Counted from the first letter of the stretch, positions 1-9,069 are shown. The stretch is 64,000 bases of DNA from an uncultured Bacteroidales bacterium (GCA_902760965.1 CACWIN010000003.1:1-64000); one strand, 5' to 3'. The notes: generated from the letters alone by a model not told the origin. A program made the numbers and translations.

Positions 1-50
1 CTTCTTTTCGCAGTTCTTGTCTTGGACTGCCTTCTTTTAGGATGTGCCAT
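1..50 (-). CDS. rpmF: 50S ribosomal protein L32 (5' part only)
   Basis: The minus strand from position 50 reads MAHPKRRQSKTRTAKR, the diagnostic N-terminus of bacterial L32, a small protein of the large ribosomal subunit. The reading frame runs off the left edge, so only the first 16 residues are visible. It lies 25 bp downstream of the DUF177 gene, the usual DUF177-rpmF pair; in most bacteria plsX and fabH follow, which would be outside the window. Confidence 0.95.
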   Translation of the reverse strand, partial: MAHPKRRQSKTRTAKR

Positions 51-75
51 TTTGTTTTGTTTTTATTATTGTTGT

Positions 76-618
76 TTATTCGTTATCTGATTCCATCAAA
101 CTGTTCAAGGCATCCCAACGGGGATCGGTTGCTCCGGTATCCACTGTGCCTTCATCATCACCACCTTCCTCAGCGCTGTGCTCGTCAAGCTTTTCCATCA
201 TGCCCTTGTTGCACTTGCCGGGAGCGTGAACGTGCTTAATTGGGATAGCCAGAGCTATAAACTCGTAGATATACCATGCAACATTCACAATACCCTTATC
301 CTCAGGTACCACCACAATGTCACCGTCATCGGCAAAATCAGGACCCAGCTTAACCTTAAGCTCACCTGTATTCTCAATATCAAGCGACATATCGTCAAGG
401 CAACGGTCGCAGGTCACAATAACCGTACCGGCCACCCCGAATGCCAAATGGTAAACACCGGACACCTTGGTAACCTTAAGGTCAACATTCACCTTGCCAC
501 GCTGAACTTCCTCGCCCTCCACAATACCAAAGAACTCTTGATCAACAGTCCAGTTGTAGGTGGAGTTAGACTCCGTAAGGCCCTTCAGGTCAACGTTATA
601 TTTATCCAGTCTTCCCAT
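76..618 (-). CDS. DUF177 (YceD-like) protein, rRNA accumulation factor family
   Basis: This 180-residue protein belongs to the DUF177/YceD family, by context and by the CDRCLDDM-type Cys pair motif in the middle (VTCDRCLDD). Family members are linked to 23S rRNA/50S assembly and are almost always encoded directly before rpmF, as here. I chose the ATG at 618 (MGRLDKYN) rather than the upstream in-frame ATG at 639 because family members begin with that M-G-x-x-x-K-Y pattern. The C-terminal end is very acidic (EEGGDDEGTVDTG). An antisense reading frame over the same bases is a shadow. Confidence 0.85.
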   Translation of the reverse strand: MGRLDKYNVDLKGLTESNSTYNWTVDQEFFGIVEGEEVQRGKVNVDLKVTKVSGVYHLAFGVAGTVIVTCDRCLDDMSLDIENTGELKVKLGPDFADDGDIVVVPEDKGIVNVAWYIYEFIALAIPIKHVHAPGKCNKGMMEKLDEHSAEEGGDDEGTVDTGATDPRWDALNSLMESDNE

Positions 619-699
619 CAAACAATTTTTTCGGGGCACAAAGATAAGACATTATTTTCGCTTATTGAAATGATTAAGATTTTTTTTAATGGCTTCGCC

Positions 700-778
700 G
701 GCTGTTGGCTGTTGGCTGTTAGCTGTTGGCCCGCTAAAAGCCAATAGCCAATGGCCAATAGCCAACCGCGTAGCGGTT
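700..778. repeat. TTGGC-unit inverted repeat (palindromic element, copy A)
   Basis: Left arm 700-730 is built of GGCTGTT units. The right arm 740-765 is built of GCCAATA/GCCAATG units, and the loop holds GGCCCGCTAAA. The two arms pair as RNA if G-U pairs are allowed. A second small palindrome, CCGCGTAGCGG (766-776), touches the histidine-kinase stop codon. Both the 11-mer GGCCCGCTAAA and CGTAGCG recur in the element at 11210-11301. The element lies in the gap between two minus-strand genes and could act as a 3' stabiliser or terminator for the kinase mRNA. Confidence 0.75.
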
Positions 779-1928
779 ATCTAGGAATCTCTATGCGGAA
801 GGTGGTGCCTTTGCCAAGTTCGGAGTGAGCTACATAAATGCGACCCTTATGGTATTCGGTTATAATACGTTTGGCCAACGATAATCCCAGACCCCAGCCT
901 CTTTCTTTGGTGGTGTAACCGGGATCAAACACGCTCTTCCATGAGTTCTTGGGTATTCCCTTGCCGGTATCGGTTACCTGAATTGATACGCAGTTCTTTT
1001 CCTGGGCCAGCGTTATGGTAAGTTTGCCCTTGCCGTTCATGGCATCGACTGCATTCTTGCAGATATTCTCAACAACCCAGCCAAAAAGCGATGCGTTTAC
1101 GCGGGCGTTCACCGGCGGATTGGGGAAATCACGTACAAACTTTACGGTAGCGGGCGAACGGTGCTCCACATAATCTATCACGTTATCAAGCACGCCAACC
1201 ATATCGGCCTGAACAGGCTCAGGCATTGAACCTATCTTGGAGAATCGCTCGGCCACCATTTCCAGACGGTTTACATCCTTCTCCATCTCGGATATAAGCT
1301 CGTCATCATACTTGTCTTTAAGCAGTTCGGTCCAAGCCATGAGCGATGATATAGGTGTACCCAACTGATGCGCGGTCTCTTTGGACAGTCCCACCCAGAC
1401 ACGGTTCTGTTCCGTCTTTTTAAAACTGAGCAGTGCAAATATGGCTATCAGCACAAACAGCACTACTACTGCCAGTTGGATATACGGATATACTGTTAAG
1501 CGGTTAAGCATTAGGGATTCATCGTAACATACCTCGTAGTAGCGCGATTCATCCTCCTCATCAAACAGAATACGTATGGAGTTGCCGTTATCGCGCATGC
1601 GGTGAGCGTAATCGGCCAGATATACTGCTGTATCTTTTTTACCTATTTCAATATTAAGCCAGCTTATAACCTTCTGGTCCTGGTCCGTAACAATTACAGG
1701 AATGGTCTTGTTGCCCGATATAACGGCAAGCACAAGCCCCAGGTCAGTATTTTCATCGGCCGCGTTGATGGTCTGGTAAGCCTTGGCAAACACCTCCATC
1801 TTGCTATGCTCCTCACGCGACAGGTCTTTGACCAGAGACTGTGAAACAAAAAGCGAAATGAACGCTATGATTATTGCTACAACTATAAGGACAGTCCTTA
1901 TGCGCTTAAATTCCTTGAACTTTCTCAT
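777..1928 (-). CDS. Membrane sensor histidine kinase (orphan; possible PorY-like)
   Basis: This 383-residue protein has two membrane segments (about 11-31 and 148-168) bounding a roughly 115-residue periplasmic sensor region. A short linker leads to an H-box ETAHQLGTPISSL with His187 as the likely phosphorylated residue. A GHKL ATPase domain follows, with N-box (ENICKNAVDAM), DTGKGIP and GWGLGLSLAKRI motifs. There is no HAMP domain. No response regulator is adjacent, so it is an orphan. The only response regulator in the window is porX at 46.5 kb. PorXY genes are also unlinked in Porphyromonas, so it could be the PorX partner, but that is inference from context, not from a PorY-specific motif. 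Confidence 0.85.
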   Translation of the reverse strand: MRKFKEFKRIRTVLIVVAIIIAFISLFVSQSLVKDLSREEHSKMEVFAKAYQTINAADENTDLGLVLAVISGNKTIPVIVTDQDQKVISWLNIEIGKKDTAVYLADYAHRMRDNGNSIRILFDEEDESRYYEVCYDESLMLNRLTVYPYIQLAVVVLFVLIAIFALLSFKKTEQNRVWVGLSKETAHQLGTPISSLMAWTELLKDKYDDELISEMEKDVNRLEMVAERFSKIGSMPEPVQADMVGVLDNVIDYVEHRSPATVKFVRDFPNPPVNARVNASLFGWVVENICKNAVDAMNGKGKLTITLAQEKNCVSIQVTDTGKGIPKNSWKSVFDPGYTTKERGWGLGLSLAKRIITEYHKGRIYVAHSELGKGTTFRIEIPR

Positions 1929-2004
1929 TATTATTCAAGCCGGAACTCGGCTCCGACAAAAGAATAAACGCAAAAACAGGAGTGTTATTGTACGACCCGG
2001 TCTT

Positions 2005-2796
2005 TCAGAGCCTGAACAACGTGCGGGCGTTGGCGTTGGTAATCTGTGCTATTTGGTCAACCGGCAGTCCGTAAACCTGAGCTGCACGCTCAGCCACTAA
2101 TGGCAAAAAGGACGGTTCGTTACGTTTTCCGCGCATAGGCACAGGTGCCAGATAGGGACAGTCAGTCTCCAACACTACCTTGGATAAAGGGATTTGTGAC
2201 AGTACATCCGGAAGAGTTGATTTCTTAAATGTTAGTACACCGCCTATTCCGAACATAAATCCGCCGAATTCCATCAAAGCCTGAGCCTCCTGGGCGTTTC
2301 CTGAAAAGCAATGGAACACACCTCTAAGACCACTGTCCCGGTAATCAGACATTACCTTATATAATTGCGTAAACGAGTCTCTGGAGTGGATTACAATAGG
2401 AAGGTCATATTCCAATGCCCATTCTATCTGTATCCGGAATGATTCTATCTGGTCATCAAGTCTTGATTTGTCCCAATACAGGTCAAGGCCTGTTTCACCT
2501 ATTCCTATATATTGGTGTAAACCGGAATCGGCCTGATCACTATCCAATATGGACTTGAGCTCTGAAAGTTGGGAGTGAAAGTCATCTGAAAGGTCCTCAG
2601 GATGCAGTCCAATCATGGGCCTGCACAAATCAGGCCACAAAGAACAGGCGTTGAGTAAATCTGGCAGGGTATTGGGATTAATGTTGGGCAAGAGCAAAAG
2701 CTCCAGACCTGCGTCTGTGGCACGCTTAATCACTTGGGGCATGTCCTCACGGAAAGCCTCATCGTAAACGTGGCAGTGGGTGTCAATCAGTTTCAC
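2005..2796 (-). CDS. tatD: TatD family metal-dependent hydrolase/DNase
   Basis: This 263-residue TIM-barrel hydrolase carries the full TatD metal set: DTHCH near the N-terminus, GIGETGLD (metal-bridging Glu), IVIHSRDS, VFHCFSG and LETDCPYLAP. TatD enzymes are Mg-dependent 3'-5' exonucleases/DNases, with further roles in DNA repair and tRNA quality control. The start overlaps the stop of the upstream hypothetical (2783-3481) by 14 bp, so the two are cotranscribed with the prenyl synthase further upstream. Confidence 0.92.
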   Translation of the reverse strand: MKLIDTHCHVYDEAFREDMPQVIKRATDAGLELLLLPNINPNTLPDLLNACSLWPDLCRPMIGLHPEDLSDDFHSQLSELKSILDSDQADSGLHQYIGIGETGLDLYWDKSRLDDQIESFRIQIEWALEYDLPIVIHSRDSFTQLYKVMSDYRDSGLRGVFHCFSGNAQEAQALMEFGGFMFGIGGVLTFKKSTLPDVLSQIPLSKVVLETDCPYLAPVPMRGKRNEPSFLPLVAERAAQVYGLPVDQIAQITNANARTLFRL

Positions 2797-3481
2797 CTTT
2801 CCGGTAATAATATATCAGGCCGTATTCCCGGCACATCTTAAGTTTCTTTTCGCCCGAAAGGTCATCAAAATAATTCTCAATGGAGTTCCACACATCAAGA
2901 ATAACCTCATCTATCTGAGGGCGCATAAGCGAAACCACCAAAAGGCTCTCCTCGGTTTGCTGACGCAGTTCGCACTGCTTGTCATACAACTCTTTGAACA
3001 GTTCATAATGCACCACAACCTTGGCAATGGTAGGATTGTATATAGGGATTCCACCCTTTTCCACTCTGGTTTTCTCGCCTCGAATGGTATTCTCGCAGCA
3101 GCGTATTACCGAAATGTCACTTGACATATCAGGCAACTCGGCCGAATTGACCGGAATGGAAAAATATTCCCTGTCGGTAGCCTTAATTTCACCACGCTTT
3201 ATGCAAAGATTAAAGACAGTCAGGAAATGTGACACATACATCTTGGCTCTTTTAAGCCTTTCCTGATATGATTCCGATTTGGAATAACTGACCTGCTTGT
3301 CAAGTGAATTAAGATATCTGTCAACAGTGCCGCGGAACTGCTGCAGTTTTTTTTCGGCACGGGCAAACAGTTCGGCCGAAAGCACTGGAGCGTAATACTC
3401 GCTATTGCGTATCTTTGATATTGCAGTCTCCAAAGAACGGATCCTGGCTTTGTCAGTGTTGGGTAATCTCCGGTAAGGCAT
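2783..3481 (-). CDS. Conserved hypothetical, helical protein of Bacteroidetes
   Basis: This 232-residue protein is rich in charged residues with no signal peptide or membrane segment, so it is probably cytoplasmic and alpha-helical. The middle contains a KARIRSLETA-like start region, a YSKSESYQERLKRAKMYVSHFL helix pair and a PDMSSDISVI segment. I do not recognise a catalytic motif. It lies 5 bp downstream of the prenyl synthase and overlaps tatD by 14 bp, so it belongs to that operon. Function is unknown. Confidence 0.75.
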   Translation of the reverse strand: MPYRRLPNTDKARIRSLETAISKIRNSEYYAPVLSAELFARAEKKLQQFRGTVDRYLNSLDKQVSYSKSESYQERLKRAKMYVSHFLTVFNLCIKRGEIKATDREYFSIPVNSAELPDMSSDISVIRCCENTIRGEKTRVEKGGIPIYNPTIAKVVVHYELFKELYDKQCELRQQTEESLLVVSLMRPQIDEVILDVWNSIENYFDDLSGEKKLKMCREYGLIYYYRKGETD

Positions 3482-3486
3482 AGTAA

Positions 3487-4461
3487 TTAAAGGACTCTGT
3501 TCATTAAACTTTGGGCATATTCCTTTAAAGGCTGCTTTTGTGACTGGGAAAGGTTAACCTGATCCAGTTTTTTAAGAGCCTCACAAAACAGGCTGTTAAT
3601 AAGCTTCTCCGACAATTCCTTTACGCCCACCGCATCATATATGGCACGTACAGCAGCAATCTTGGCGTCAGGGTCATTGCCGTTATATTGAGCCCAACGG
3701 TCAAGTTCATCTTTTTGCTGACTGTTTGCCAGCAGGTAAGCGTTTATGTACAGATATGTCTTTTTGTTGCACAGAATGTCACCTCCAATCTTTTTGCCGA
3801 ATACAGCCGAATCGCCGTACACGTCAAGAAGGTCATCCTGAAGCTGGAAAGCAAGACCCACTTTTTCGCCAAACTCATACAAAAGTCTGGCATCGGCATC
3901 ACAGGCTCCGCCAATCACGGCACCAATCTGAACACAGGCAGCAAGCAGCACCGATGTCTTGAGTCTTATCATCTCAATATACTCGGCCTCGGTCACATCG
4001 TCACGGGTTTCAAACTCCATGTCGTATTGCTGACCCTCCATTATGCCGGTAAAGGTATCGTTGGCAATATCAAGTATCTTTTTAAGGTTGTTGGCCGATG
4101 CATTGGCCAGGTAACGGTATGCCAGAACCAGCATTCCGTCGCCCGAAAGGATAGCGGCGTTCTCGTCCCACTTTTTATGTACGGTTGGCTGGCCGCGCCT
4201 TAGGTCAGCCTTATCCATCAGGTCATCATGCAACAGGGTAAAGTTGTGGAAAATCTCCATGCCGGCGGCGGCATCAAAAACACTTTCAATATCCTGGGCA
4301 TACATGTTATACGCCATGATAAGCAGTGTTGGGCGGATGCGTTTGCCTCCAAGTGAAAGAACGTACCTTATAGGTGCATACAGCCCAAGGGGTTCACGTG
4401 AATAATCCAACCCCTGGAGATAATTCTCAAAACTGTCCTGAATTTGTTGTGCTGTTTTCAT
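3487..4461 (-). CDS. Trans-polyprenyl (all-E) diphosphate synthase
   Basis: This 324-residue head-to-tail prenyltransferase condenses isopentenyl diphosphate onto an allylic primer. It has both Asp-rich motifs: LLHDDLMDKADLRRG (first, DDxxD) and QLQDDLLDVYGD (second). The GGKRIRP motif lies near residue 40. It probably makes geranylgeranyl or longer chains for quinones, though the chain length cannot be read from sequence. I chose the ATG at 4461 (MKTAQQIQ) over the in-frame ATG at 4530. A TATCTTTG -7 box lies on the minus strand at 4468-4475, which puts the transcription start close to this ATG. Confidence 0.9.
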   Translation of the reverse strand: MKTAQQIQDSFENYLQGLDYSREPLGLYAPIRYVLSLGGKRIRPTLLIMAYNMYAQDIESVFDAAAGMEIFHNFTLLHDDLMDKADLRRGQPTVHKKWDENAAILSGDGMLVLAYRYLANASANNLKKILDIANDTFTGIMEGQQYDMEFETRDDVTEAEYIEMIRLKTSVLLAACVQIGAVIGGACDADARLLYEFGEKVGLAFQLQDDLLDVYGDSAVFGKKIGGDILCNKKTYLYINAYLLANSQQKDELDRWAQYNGNDPDAKIAAVRAIYDAVGVKELSEKLINSLFCEALKKLDQVNLSQSQKQPLKEYAQSLMNRVL

Positions 4462-4518
4462 AGAATACAAAGATAAACAGTTGTTTTGAAAGGACGGCAT
4501 AAATGCGAATAAAAAGAA

Positions 4519-4541
4519 AATGGGACTCATTGAGCCCCATT
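4519..4541 (-). terminator. Terminator after tonB
   Basis: AATGGG (4519-4524) pairs with CCCATT (4536-4541), with further pairing CTC/GAG inside. On the minus strand the hairpin is followed by a T-rich run (TTCTTTTTATT). It lies 22 bp past the tonB stop and separates tonB from the prenyl synthase operon. Confidence 0.65.
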
Positions 4542-4562
4542 CGCTTTTATTAAACAGATTTA

Positions 4563-5249
4563 TTAGTTCAATCTGAAGTTAACAGGTACTGTGTATCTTA
4601 CACGTACGGGTTTACCGCGCTGTGAACCTGGTTTCCATTTAGGCATGGTTGAAATAACGCGGAGGGCCTCTTTGTCAAGCAGCGGGTCAACGTTCTTTAC
4701 AACCTCAGGATCAACTATTGAACCATCCTTGTTAACTACGAACTGTACAAGTACACGGCCCTGAACACCGTTTTCCTGTGAAAGGCGCGGATACTTGATA
4801 TTCTTTCTGAGATAATCCAGAAGAGCAGCCTGGCCACCGGGGAATTCCGGCATATCCTCAACTACCATGAACGGAGCGTCCTCCTCAGGCTCTTCCTCAA
4901 CAACTACCTCTTCAAGGTCATTGATATCTACCCAATCTGACTGATCCTCAAACGAAGCCATGATATCCTCTTCAATATCGGCATCATCTTCTACAATCTC
5001 AATGATTTCGGCTTTTGTTACAGCTGCTGGTGGAGGCGGAACCTGTTTCTTTTCAGGCATTGTGATAGGCACCTCTTCGGCCTCAAAGATAAGGTCAGGT
5101 GCGGCATAGATCTCAGAATTGTCCTCTACCTCCCTCTCTGTCCACTCTAAAGCCACGAACATGACTGCCAAAGCCATTACAAATCCTATAAGGAGTGAAG
5201 TTCCCTTTCCCCTTTCAAGATCAGCTTTTTCAGACTTCTTGATTTCCAT
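4563..5249 (-). CDS. tonB: TonB-type energy transducer
   Basis: This 228-residue protein has one membrane anchor (about 19-37). A Glu- and Pro-rich periplasmic linker follows (PPPPAAVTKAE, then an acidic EEPEED stretch). The C-terminal TonB domain (about 137-228) has the FPGG, YP, GRVLVQFVV and VDPLLDKEAL..ISTMPKWKPG motifs typical of Bacteroidetes TonB. It couples proton motive force to TonB-dependent outer-membrane receptors. No exbB/exbD lies next to it. The linker is acidic rather than the usual Lys-Pro type. It is monocistronic, with its own promoter and terminator. Confidence 0.92.
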   Translation of the reverse strand: MEIKKSEKADLERGKGTSLLIGFVMALAVMFVALEWTEREVEDNSEIYAAPDLIFEAEEVPITMPEKKQVPPPPAAVTKAEIIEIVEDDADIEEDIMASFEDQSDWVDINDLEEVVVEEEPEEDAPFMVVEDMPEFPGGQAALLDYLRKNIKYPRLSQENGVQGRVLVQFVVNKDGSIVDPEVVKNVDPLLDKEALRVISTMPKWKPGSQRGKPVRVRYTVPVNFRLN

Positions 5250-5293
5250 AATTATTAATAGTTTAGTTTTTAGGCACTTTTATTATCATCCGA

Positions 5294-5330
5294 CAAAAAT
5301 ACTACTCTTTTTGTCATCACGAACAACAAA
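5294..5330 (-). promoter_or_regulatory. Promoter of tonB (Bacteroidetes type)
   Basis: On the minus strand TATTTTTG (complement of 5294-5301) matches the -7 consensus TAnnTTTG. TTTG/GTTG at 5324-5330 lies 22-25 bp upstream as a -33 element. The transcription start would be about 40 bp before the tonB ATG. The 295-bp gap between tonB and porQ otherwise shows only AT-rich sequence, plus a weaker TACATTTG (5531-5538) just before porQ. Confidence 0.55.
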
Positions 5331-5544
5331 AGGCCTTTTTTGTGTATTTTTAATACTTAACAAGGCTCTCTCGTCCTTCCTTGTTTCTGTATTGATAACG
5401 AAACGGCATAAAAAATACGTCTTAAGAATTTGATTTTTTTATTGGGGCAGCAATTTTTCTTTAGGCAATGGCGTACCATTTGGTCTTTAAAAACGTTATA
5501 TATATTAAGGTATGTTCCACACGTTTTTTGTACATTTGTTCCCG

Positions 5545-6531
5545 ATGAATAGAAACCTCCTGACAGCGGCATTGGCTTTATTCCTGATTGGAGCAAACAA
5601 CCTACGGGCGCAGAGCCTGGAGAGTTCGTTTGAGTTTCTAAAACTGCCTGTTTCGGCTCACAGCTCATCACTGGGAGGCCACGCCATTTCGTTGGATCAG
5701 TCTGATCCTACGCTCTACATACAGAATCCCGCCCTGCTCTCGGCTGTTGACAGACGGCTGTTGGGGCTAAACGCAATGACCTGGTTTTCGGGGACTACAA
5801 TTGCGGGAGCTCAGTTCTGCAACATGTTTGACGAGCGATCCGTTTATGCTTTCAACGCACGCTATGTGGATTACGGCAAGATGCGTGAAACTACGCCCGA
5901 TGGCACCCAAACGGGTACGTTCCGTGCCAAGGACATGGCAGTTGGTGCCACATATACTTACCTTTTGACCGATAACCTGAGCGGCGGACTGACCGGCAAT
6001 TTTATATGTTCAAGGTATGGTTCCATGACATCGGTCGCTGTGGGAGTTGATATAGGTCTGCTCTATTCGCTGCCCGACCAAGGAGTTACCCTGGCATTGG
6101 CTGCAACAAACCTGGGCGGACAGATCAAGGCTTTTGAGAATACTTTCCAAAAGTTGCCGTTTGACCTTACAGCAAGTGTATCGTTCCGTCTTAGCCACGC
6201 TCCGTTAAGGTTTACAGTTTCAATGGACAATCTTACCCGTTGGGACAAGTCGGACTATCATTTTGCCGAAAACGAAAAAGCCGGATTCGGTGAGATATTC
6301 AAAAGGCACCTTTCGGCAGGAGTTGACTTTCTGCTAACGGACCGTTTTTACATTGCCGCCGGACTCAATATGCGCAACCGCATAGAACTGGCTGGTCAGG
6401 GTAACAAAGGTCTTACCGGCATTACGTTAGGCACCGGACTCAGGATAGGCCGCATTATGTTTGACCTGTCATACGGCAAATATCAGGTATCGGAATCATC
6501 ATTAATCTGCAATTTTGCATTCAACATATAA
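5545..6531 (+). CDS. porQ: T9SS outer-membrane protein PorQ
   Basis: This 328-residue secreted barrel protein has a signal peptide ([16 protein letters not shown], cleavage near LRAQS). It is followed by the PorQ-type [15 protein letters not shown] and the YIQNPALL segment seen in the PorV/PorQ/FadL-like family. In Porphyromonas, PorQ sits in the outer-membrane attachment complex with PorU, PorV and PorZ, which removes the sorting tail and anchors cargo. I chose the ATG at 5545, which starts the signal peptide; the ATG at 5512 adds a poor N-terminus. It overlaps cmk by one base (TAATG). Confidence 0.85.
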   Translation: MNRNLLTAALALFLIGANNLRAQSLESSFEFLKLPVSAHSSSLGGHAISLDQSDPTLYIQNPALLSAVDRRLLGLNAMTWFSGTTIAGAQFCNMFDERSVYAFNARYVDYGKMRETTPDGTQTGTFRAKDMAVGATYTYLLTDNLSGGLTGNFICSRYGSMTSVAVGVDIGLLYSLPDQGVTLALAATNLGGQIKAFENTFQKLPFDLTASVSFRLSHAPLRFTVSMDNLTRWDKSDYHFAENEKAGFGEIFKRHLSAGVDFLLTDRFYIAAGLNMRNRIELAGQGNKGLTGITLGTGLRIGRIMFDLSYGKYQVSESSLICNFAFNI

Positions 6532-7214
6532 TGAAAAAGATAATCATTGCAATGGACGGCCATTCATCGTGCGGCAAGAGCACCATGGCCAAAACTCTGG
6601 CAAAAAAAATAGGATACACCTACATTGATACCGGCGCCATGTACCGCGCCGTGACACTTTATGCCATGCGTCGCGGATTTATTGGAAAGAACGGCATTGA
6701 TGAGGAGTCACTCCGTAAGGAACTGCCTTTAATAAAGATCTCGTTCGGTCATGAAAACGGAGAGCAGTACACCATCCTGAACGGAGAGAATGTTGAGCGC
6801 CAGATCCGTGGCATGGAGGTATCAGGAAACGTGAGTCCCATATCGGCCATAGGGTTTGTAAGGGAGGCAATGGTTGAACTGCAAAGGGAAATGGGCAAAA
6901 AGGGAGCCGTTATTATGGACGGCCGTGACATAGGAACTACCGTATTCCCCAATGCTGAACTCAAGATTTTTGTTACCGCAACCGATGAGATACGTGCCCG
7001 CCGCCGTTATGATGAGCTTATCCTTAAGGGTGACAATCCTGTTTACGAGGATGTTCTTAAGAATGTGCGTGAACGTGACTACATTGACTCACATCGTGCT
7101 GTTTCGCCCTTAAGACAGGCCGATGACGCCATAGTGCTTGACAACAGCGGCATGTCTTATCAGGAGCAGGATGATTGGCTCATGGAGCAGTATCTTAAAG
7201 CGGCAAAGGACTGA
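6531..7214 (+). CDS. cmk: Cytidylate kinase
   Basis: This 227-residue enzyme phosphorylates CMP/dCMP with ATP. The P-loop is GHSSCGKST near the N-terminus, followed by [12 protein letters not shown] (CMP-binding) and [22 protein letters not shown] (the GRDIG motif). RARRRYDEL and the [14 protein letters not shown] lid region follow. Length is normal for the family. It is translationally coupled to porQ and lies 6 bp before ispH, so the three form one plus-strand operon. Confidence 0.96.
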   Translation: MKKIIIAMDGHSSCGKSTMAKTLAKKIGYTYIDTGAMYRAVTLYAMRRGFIGKNGIDEESLRKELPLIKISFGHENGEQYTILNGENVERQIRGMEVSGNVSPISAIGFVREAMVELQREMGKKGAVIMDGRDIGTTVFPNAELKIFVTATDEIRARRRYDELILKGDNPVYEDVLKNVRERDYIDSHRAVSPLRQADDAIVLDNSGMSYQEQDDWLMEQYLKAAKD

Positions 7215-7220
7215 CGGCTT

Positions 7221-8090
7221 ATGAAGGTTGAGATTGACCTTGAATCAGGATTCTGTTTTGGTGTGCTCTCGGCCATAGGCAAGGCCGAGGAGGAGTTGCG
7301 CAAAGGCGATGAGCTGTATTGCCTTGGCGATATTGTGCACAACGGAATAGAATGCAGCCGCCTTCAGAAACTTGGATTAAAGACTATCAACCACGATGAA
7401 TTCAAGAGCCTGTGCGGGGCCAGAGTCCTGCTCAGAGCCCATGGCGAACCTCCTTCGACATATAACACAGCGCGTAACAACGGCATTACCCTGATTGACG
7501 CTACCTGCCCTGTTGTACTAAAACTGCAGCAACGCATACACTGTCAGTACAAGGAACTTGACCCTGCCACACAACAGATAATAATCTTTGGCCAGAAAGG
7601 CCACGCCGAAGTACTTGGACTGGTTGGTCAGACCGATGGCACCGCCATAGTCATAGAATCGGAGGATGATATTGACCGCATAGATTTCAGCAAGGATATA
7701 TTCCTGTATTCACAGACCACAAAGTCAGCCTCCAGTTACAACCAGCTTATAGAAAAGATTGCCCAGCGCGTGCCCGCCAACCGCAAGTTCATTCATAACA
7801 ATACCGTATGCGGACAGGTGTCACACCGCAGGGAGAACATACGTGAGTTTGCCAGCCGACATGACGTGATACTGTTTGTTTCGGGGCGCAAAAGCTCAAA
7901 CGGCAAGGTGTTGTTTAACGAGTGCCTGAACGTAAATCCAAGATCTTATATGATTGAGGGAAAGGAGGATATAGACCTTTCTATACTTAAAGGCGTTCAA
8001 TCGGTAGGGATTTGCGGCGCCACATCGACCCCTAAGTGGCTTATGGAGGAGTGTAGGGACTTTATATTAAAATTGAGAATTGAATACTAA
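7221..8090 (+). CDS. ispH: 4-hydroxy-3-methylbut-2-enyl diphosphate reductase
   Basis: This 289-residue iron-sulfur enzyme performs the last step of the MEP isoprenoid pathway, making IPP and DMAPP. All three cluster cysteines are visible: SGFCFGV, DATCPVV and NTVCGQ. The family motifs GDIVHNGIE, RAHGEPP, GHAEVLGLVGQ and the SHRREN segment are also present. It feeds prenyl synthases such as the one at 3487-4461. Confidence 0.96.
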   Translation: MKVEIDLESGFCFGVLSAIGKAEEELRKGDELYCLGDIVHNGIECSRLQKLGLKTINHDEFKSLCGARVLLRAHGEPPSTYNTARNNGITLIDATCPVVLKLQQRIHCQYKELDPATQQIIIFGQKGHAEVLGLVGQTDGTAIVIESEDDIDRIDFSKDIFLYSQTTKSASSYNQLIEKIAQRVPANRKFIHNNTVCGQVSHRRENIREFASRHDVILFVSGRKSSNGKVLFNECLNVNPRSYMIEGKEDIDLSILKGVQSVGICGATSTPKWLMEECRDFILKLRIEY

Positions 8091-8115
8091 CCTTTAATAT
8101 AATATACAACTAATC

Positions 8116-9066
8116 ATGCTTAAACAAAACGAGATTGGAAAGACCGGAATGAAAGTTGCCCGTTTGGCTTTTGGTGCATCATCACTTGGCGGAGTCTTTC
8201 ATGAGATTAATGAGAAAAAAGCAATTGAGGCCGTATTTACGGCAGTAGACAATGGTCTGAACTTTATTGACGTATCTCCTTATTATGGTCACTACAAGGC
8301 CGAAACCGTGTTGGGCAAGGCTCTTAAGGATATTCCGCGTGACAAATTCTACCTTTCAACCAAGGTGGGCCGCTACGGCAAGGATGGCGTGAACACCTGG
8401 GATTACAGCGCCAAGCGTGCCACTGAGAGCGTCTATGAGAGCATGGAGCGCCTCAACATTGATCATATTGACCTTATCAACGTACATGACATAGAGTTCC
8501 AGGCTGCCCTCCCCGGCGGCTTGCAGAAGGTGGTTGATGAGACACTGCCTGCACTGGTGGAACTGCGCGAAAAAGGCATAGTAAGCCACGTAGGCATAAC
8601 AGACCTGCAGCTAGAGAACCTCAAGTGGGTGGTTGACCATGCCCCAGCAGGAACAGTTGAGAGTATCCTCAATTTCTGCCATTTCTGCCTGAACGATGAC
8701 AAACTGAATGATTATCTGGGCTACTTTGAGCAAAAGGGTATAGGCGTAATCAATGCATCACCCCTGGCCATGGGACTGCTTTCAGAACGCGGTGTTCCTG
8801 ACTGGCATCCTGCACCCAAACCTTTGGTTGAGGCATGCGCCAAGGCAGCACAGCACTGCAAAGCCAAGGGAACATCAATCGAAAAGTTGGCAGTTCAGTA
8901 CTCTTACAGCAACCCGCGTATTGCAACAACCCTTTTCAGTTCCGCAAATCCTGCCAATGTACTCAAGAATATTGAGGCTGTACAGGAACCGCTTGACTGG
9001 GATCTGGTATTTGAAGTTCGTGAAATAATAGGTAACCAGCAAAGGGTAACCTGGTGCAACTCGTAA
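8116..9066 (+). CDS. Aldo/keto reductase, L-fucose/L-galactose dehydrogenase-like
   Basis: This 316-residue (beta/alpha)8 oxidoreductase has the AKR catalytic set. Asp and Tyr are in FIDVSPYYG, Lys is in LSTKVGRYG, and His is in NVHDIEF. The N-terminal pattern EIGKTGMKVARLAFGASSLGG and overall length match the L-galactose/L-fucose dehydrogenase branch. The next genes encode a lactonase-type amidohydrolase and a FucP-type symporter, 3 bp away and overlapping in turn. I therefore infer oxidation of a 6-deoxy-L-sugar to its lactone. Other aldose substrates remain possible. Confidence 0.8.
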   Translation: MLKQNEIGKTGMKVARLAFGASSLGGVFHEINEKKAIEAVFTAVDNGLNFIDVSPYYGHYKAETVLGKALKDIPRDKFYLSTKVGRYGKDGVNTWDYSAKRATESVYESMERLNIDHIDLINVHDIEFQAALPGGLQKVVDETLPALVELREKGIVSHVGITDLQLENLKWVVDHAPAGTVESILNFCHFCLNDDKLNDYLGYFEQKGIGVINASPLAMGLLSERGVPDWHPAPKPLVEACAKAAQHCKAKGTSIEKLAVQYSYSNPRIATTLFSSANPANVLKNIEAVQEPLDWDLVFEVREIIGNQQRVTWCNS

Positions 9067-9069
9067 CCT

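Noticed and set aside
178..747. Plus-strand 189-codon open frame over the DUF177 gene
   Set aside because: It is antisense to a well-supported gene, has no recognisable family pattern, and ends in the TTGGC repeat region.
4390..4405. parS-like sequence around CACGTG (GGTTCACGTGAATAA)
   Set aside because: Only about 12 of 16 positions match TGTTTCACGTGAAACA. It lies inside the prenyl synthase coding sequence, far from parAB. Other CACGTG sites (about 11766 and 14745) are worse.
5531..5538. TACATTTG as a porQ promoter
   Set aside because: It matches the -7 box but ends only 6 bp before the ATG and has no -33 element at the expected distance, so it is mentioned but not called as a separate feature.
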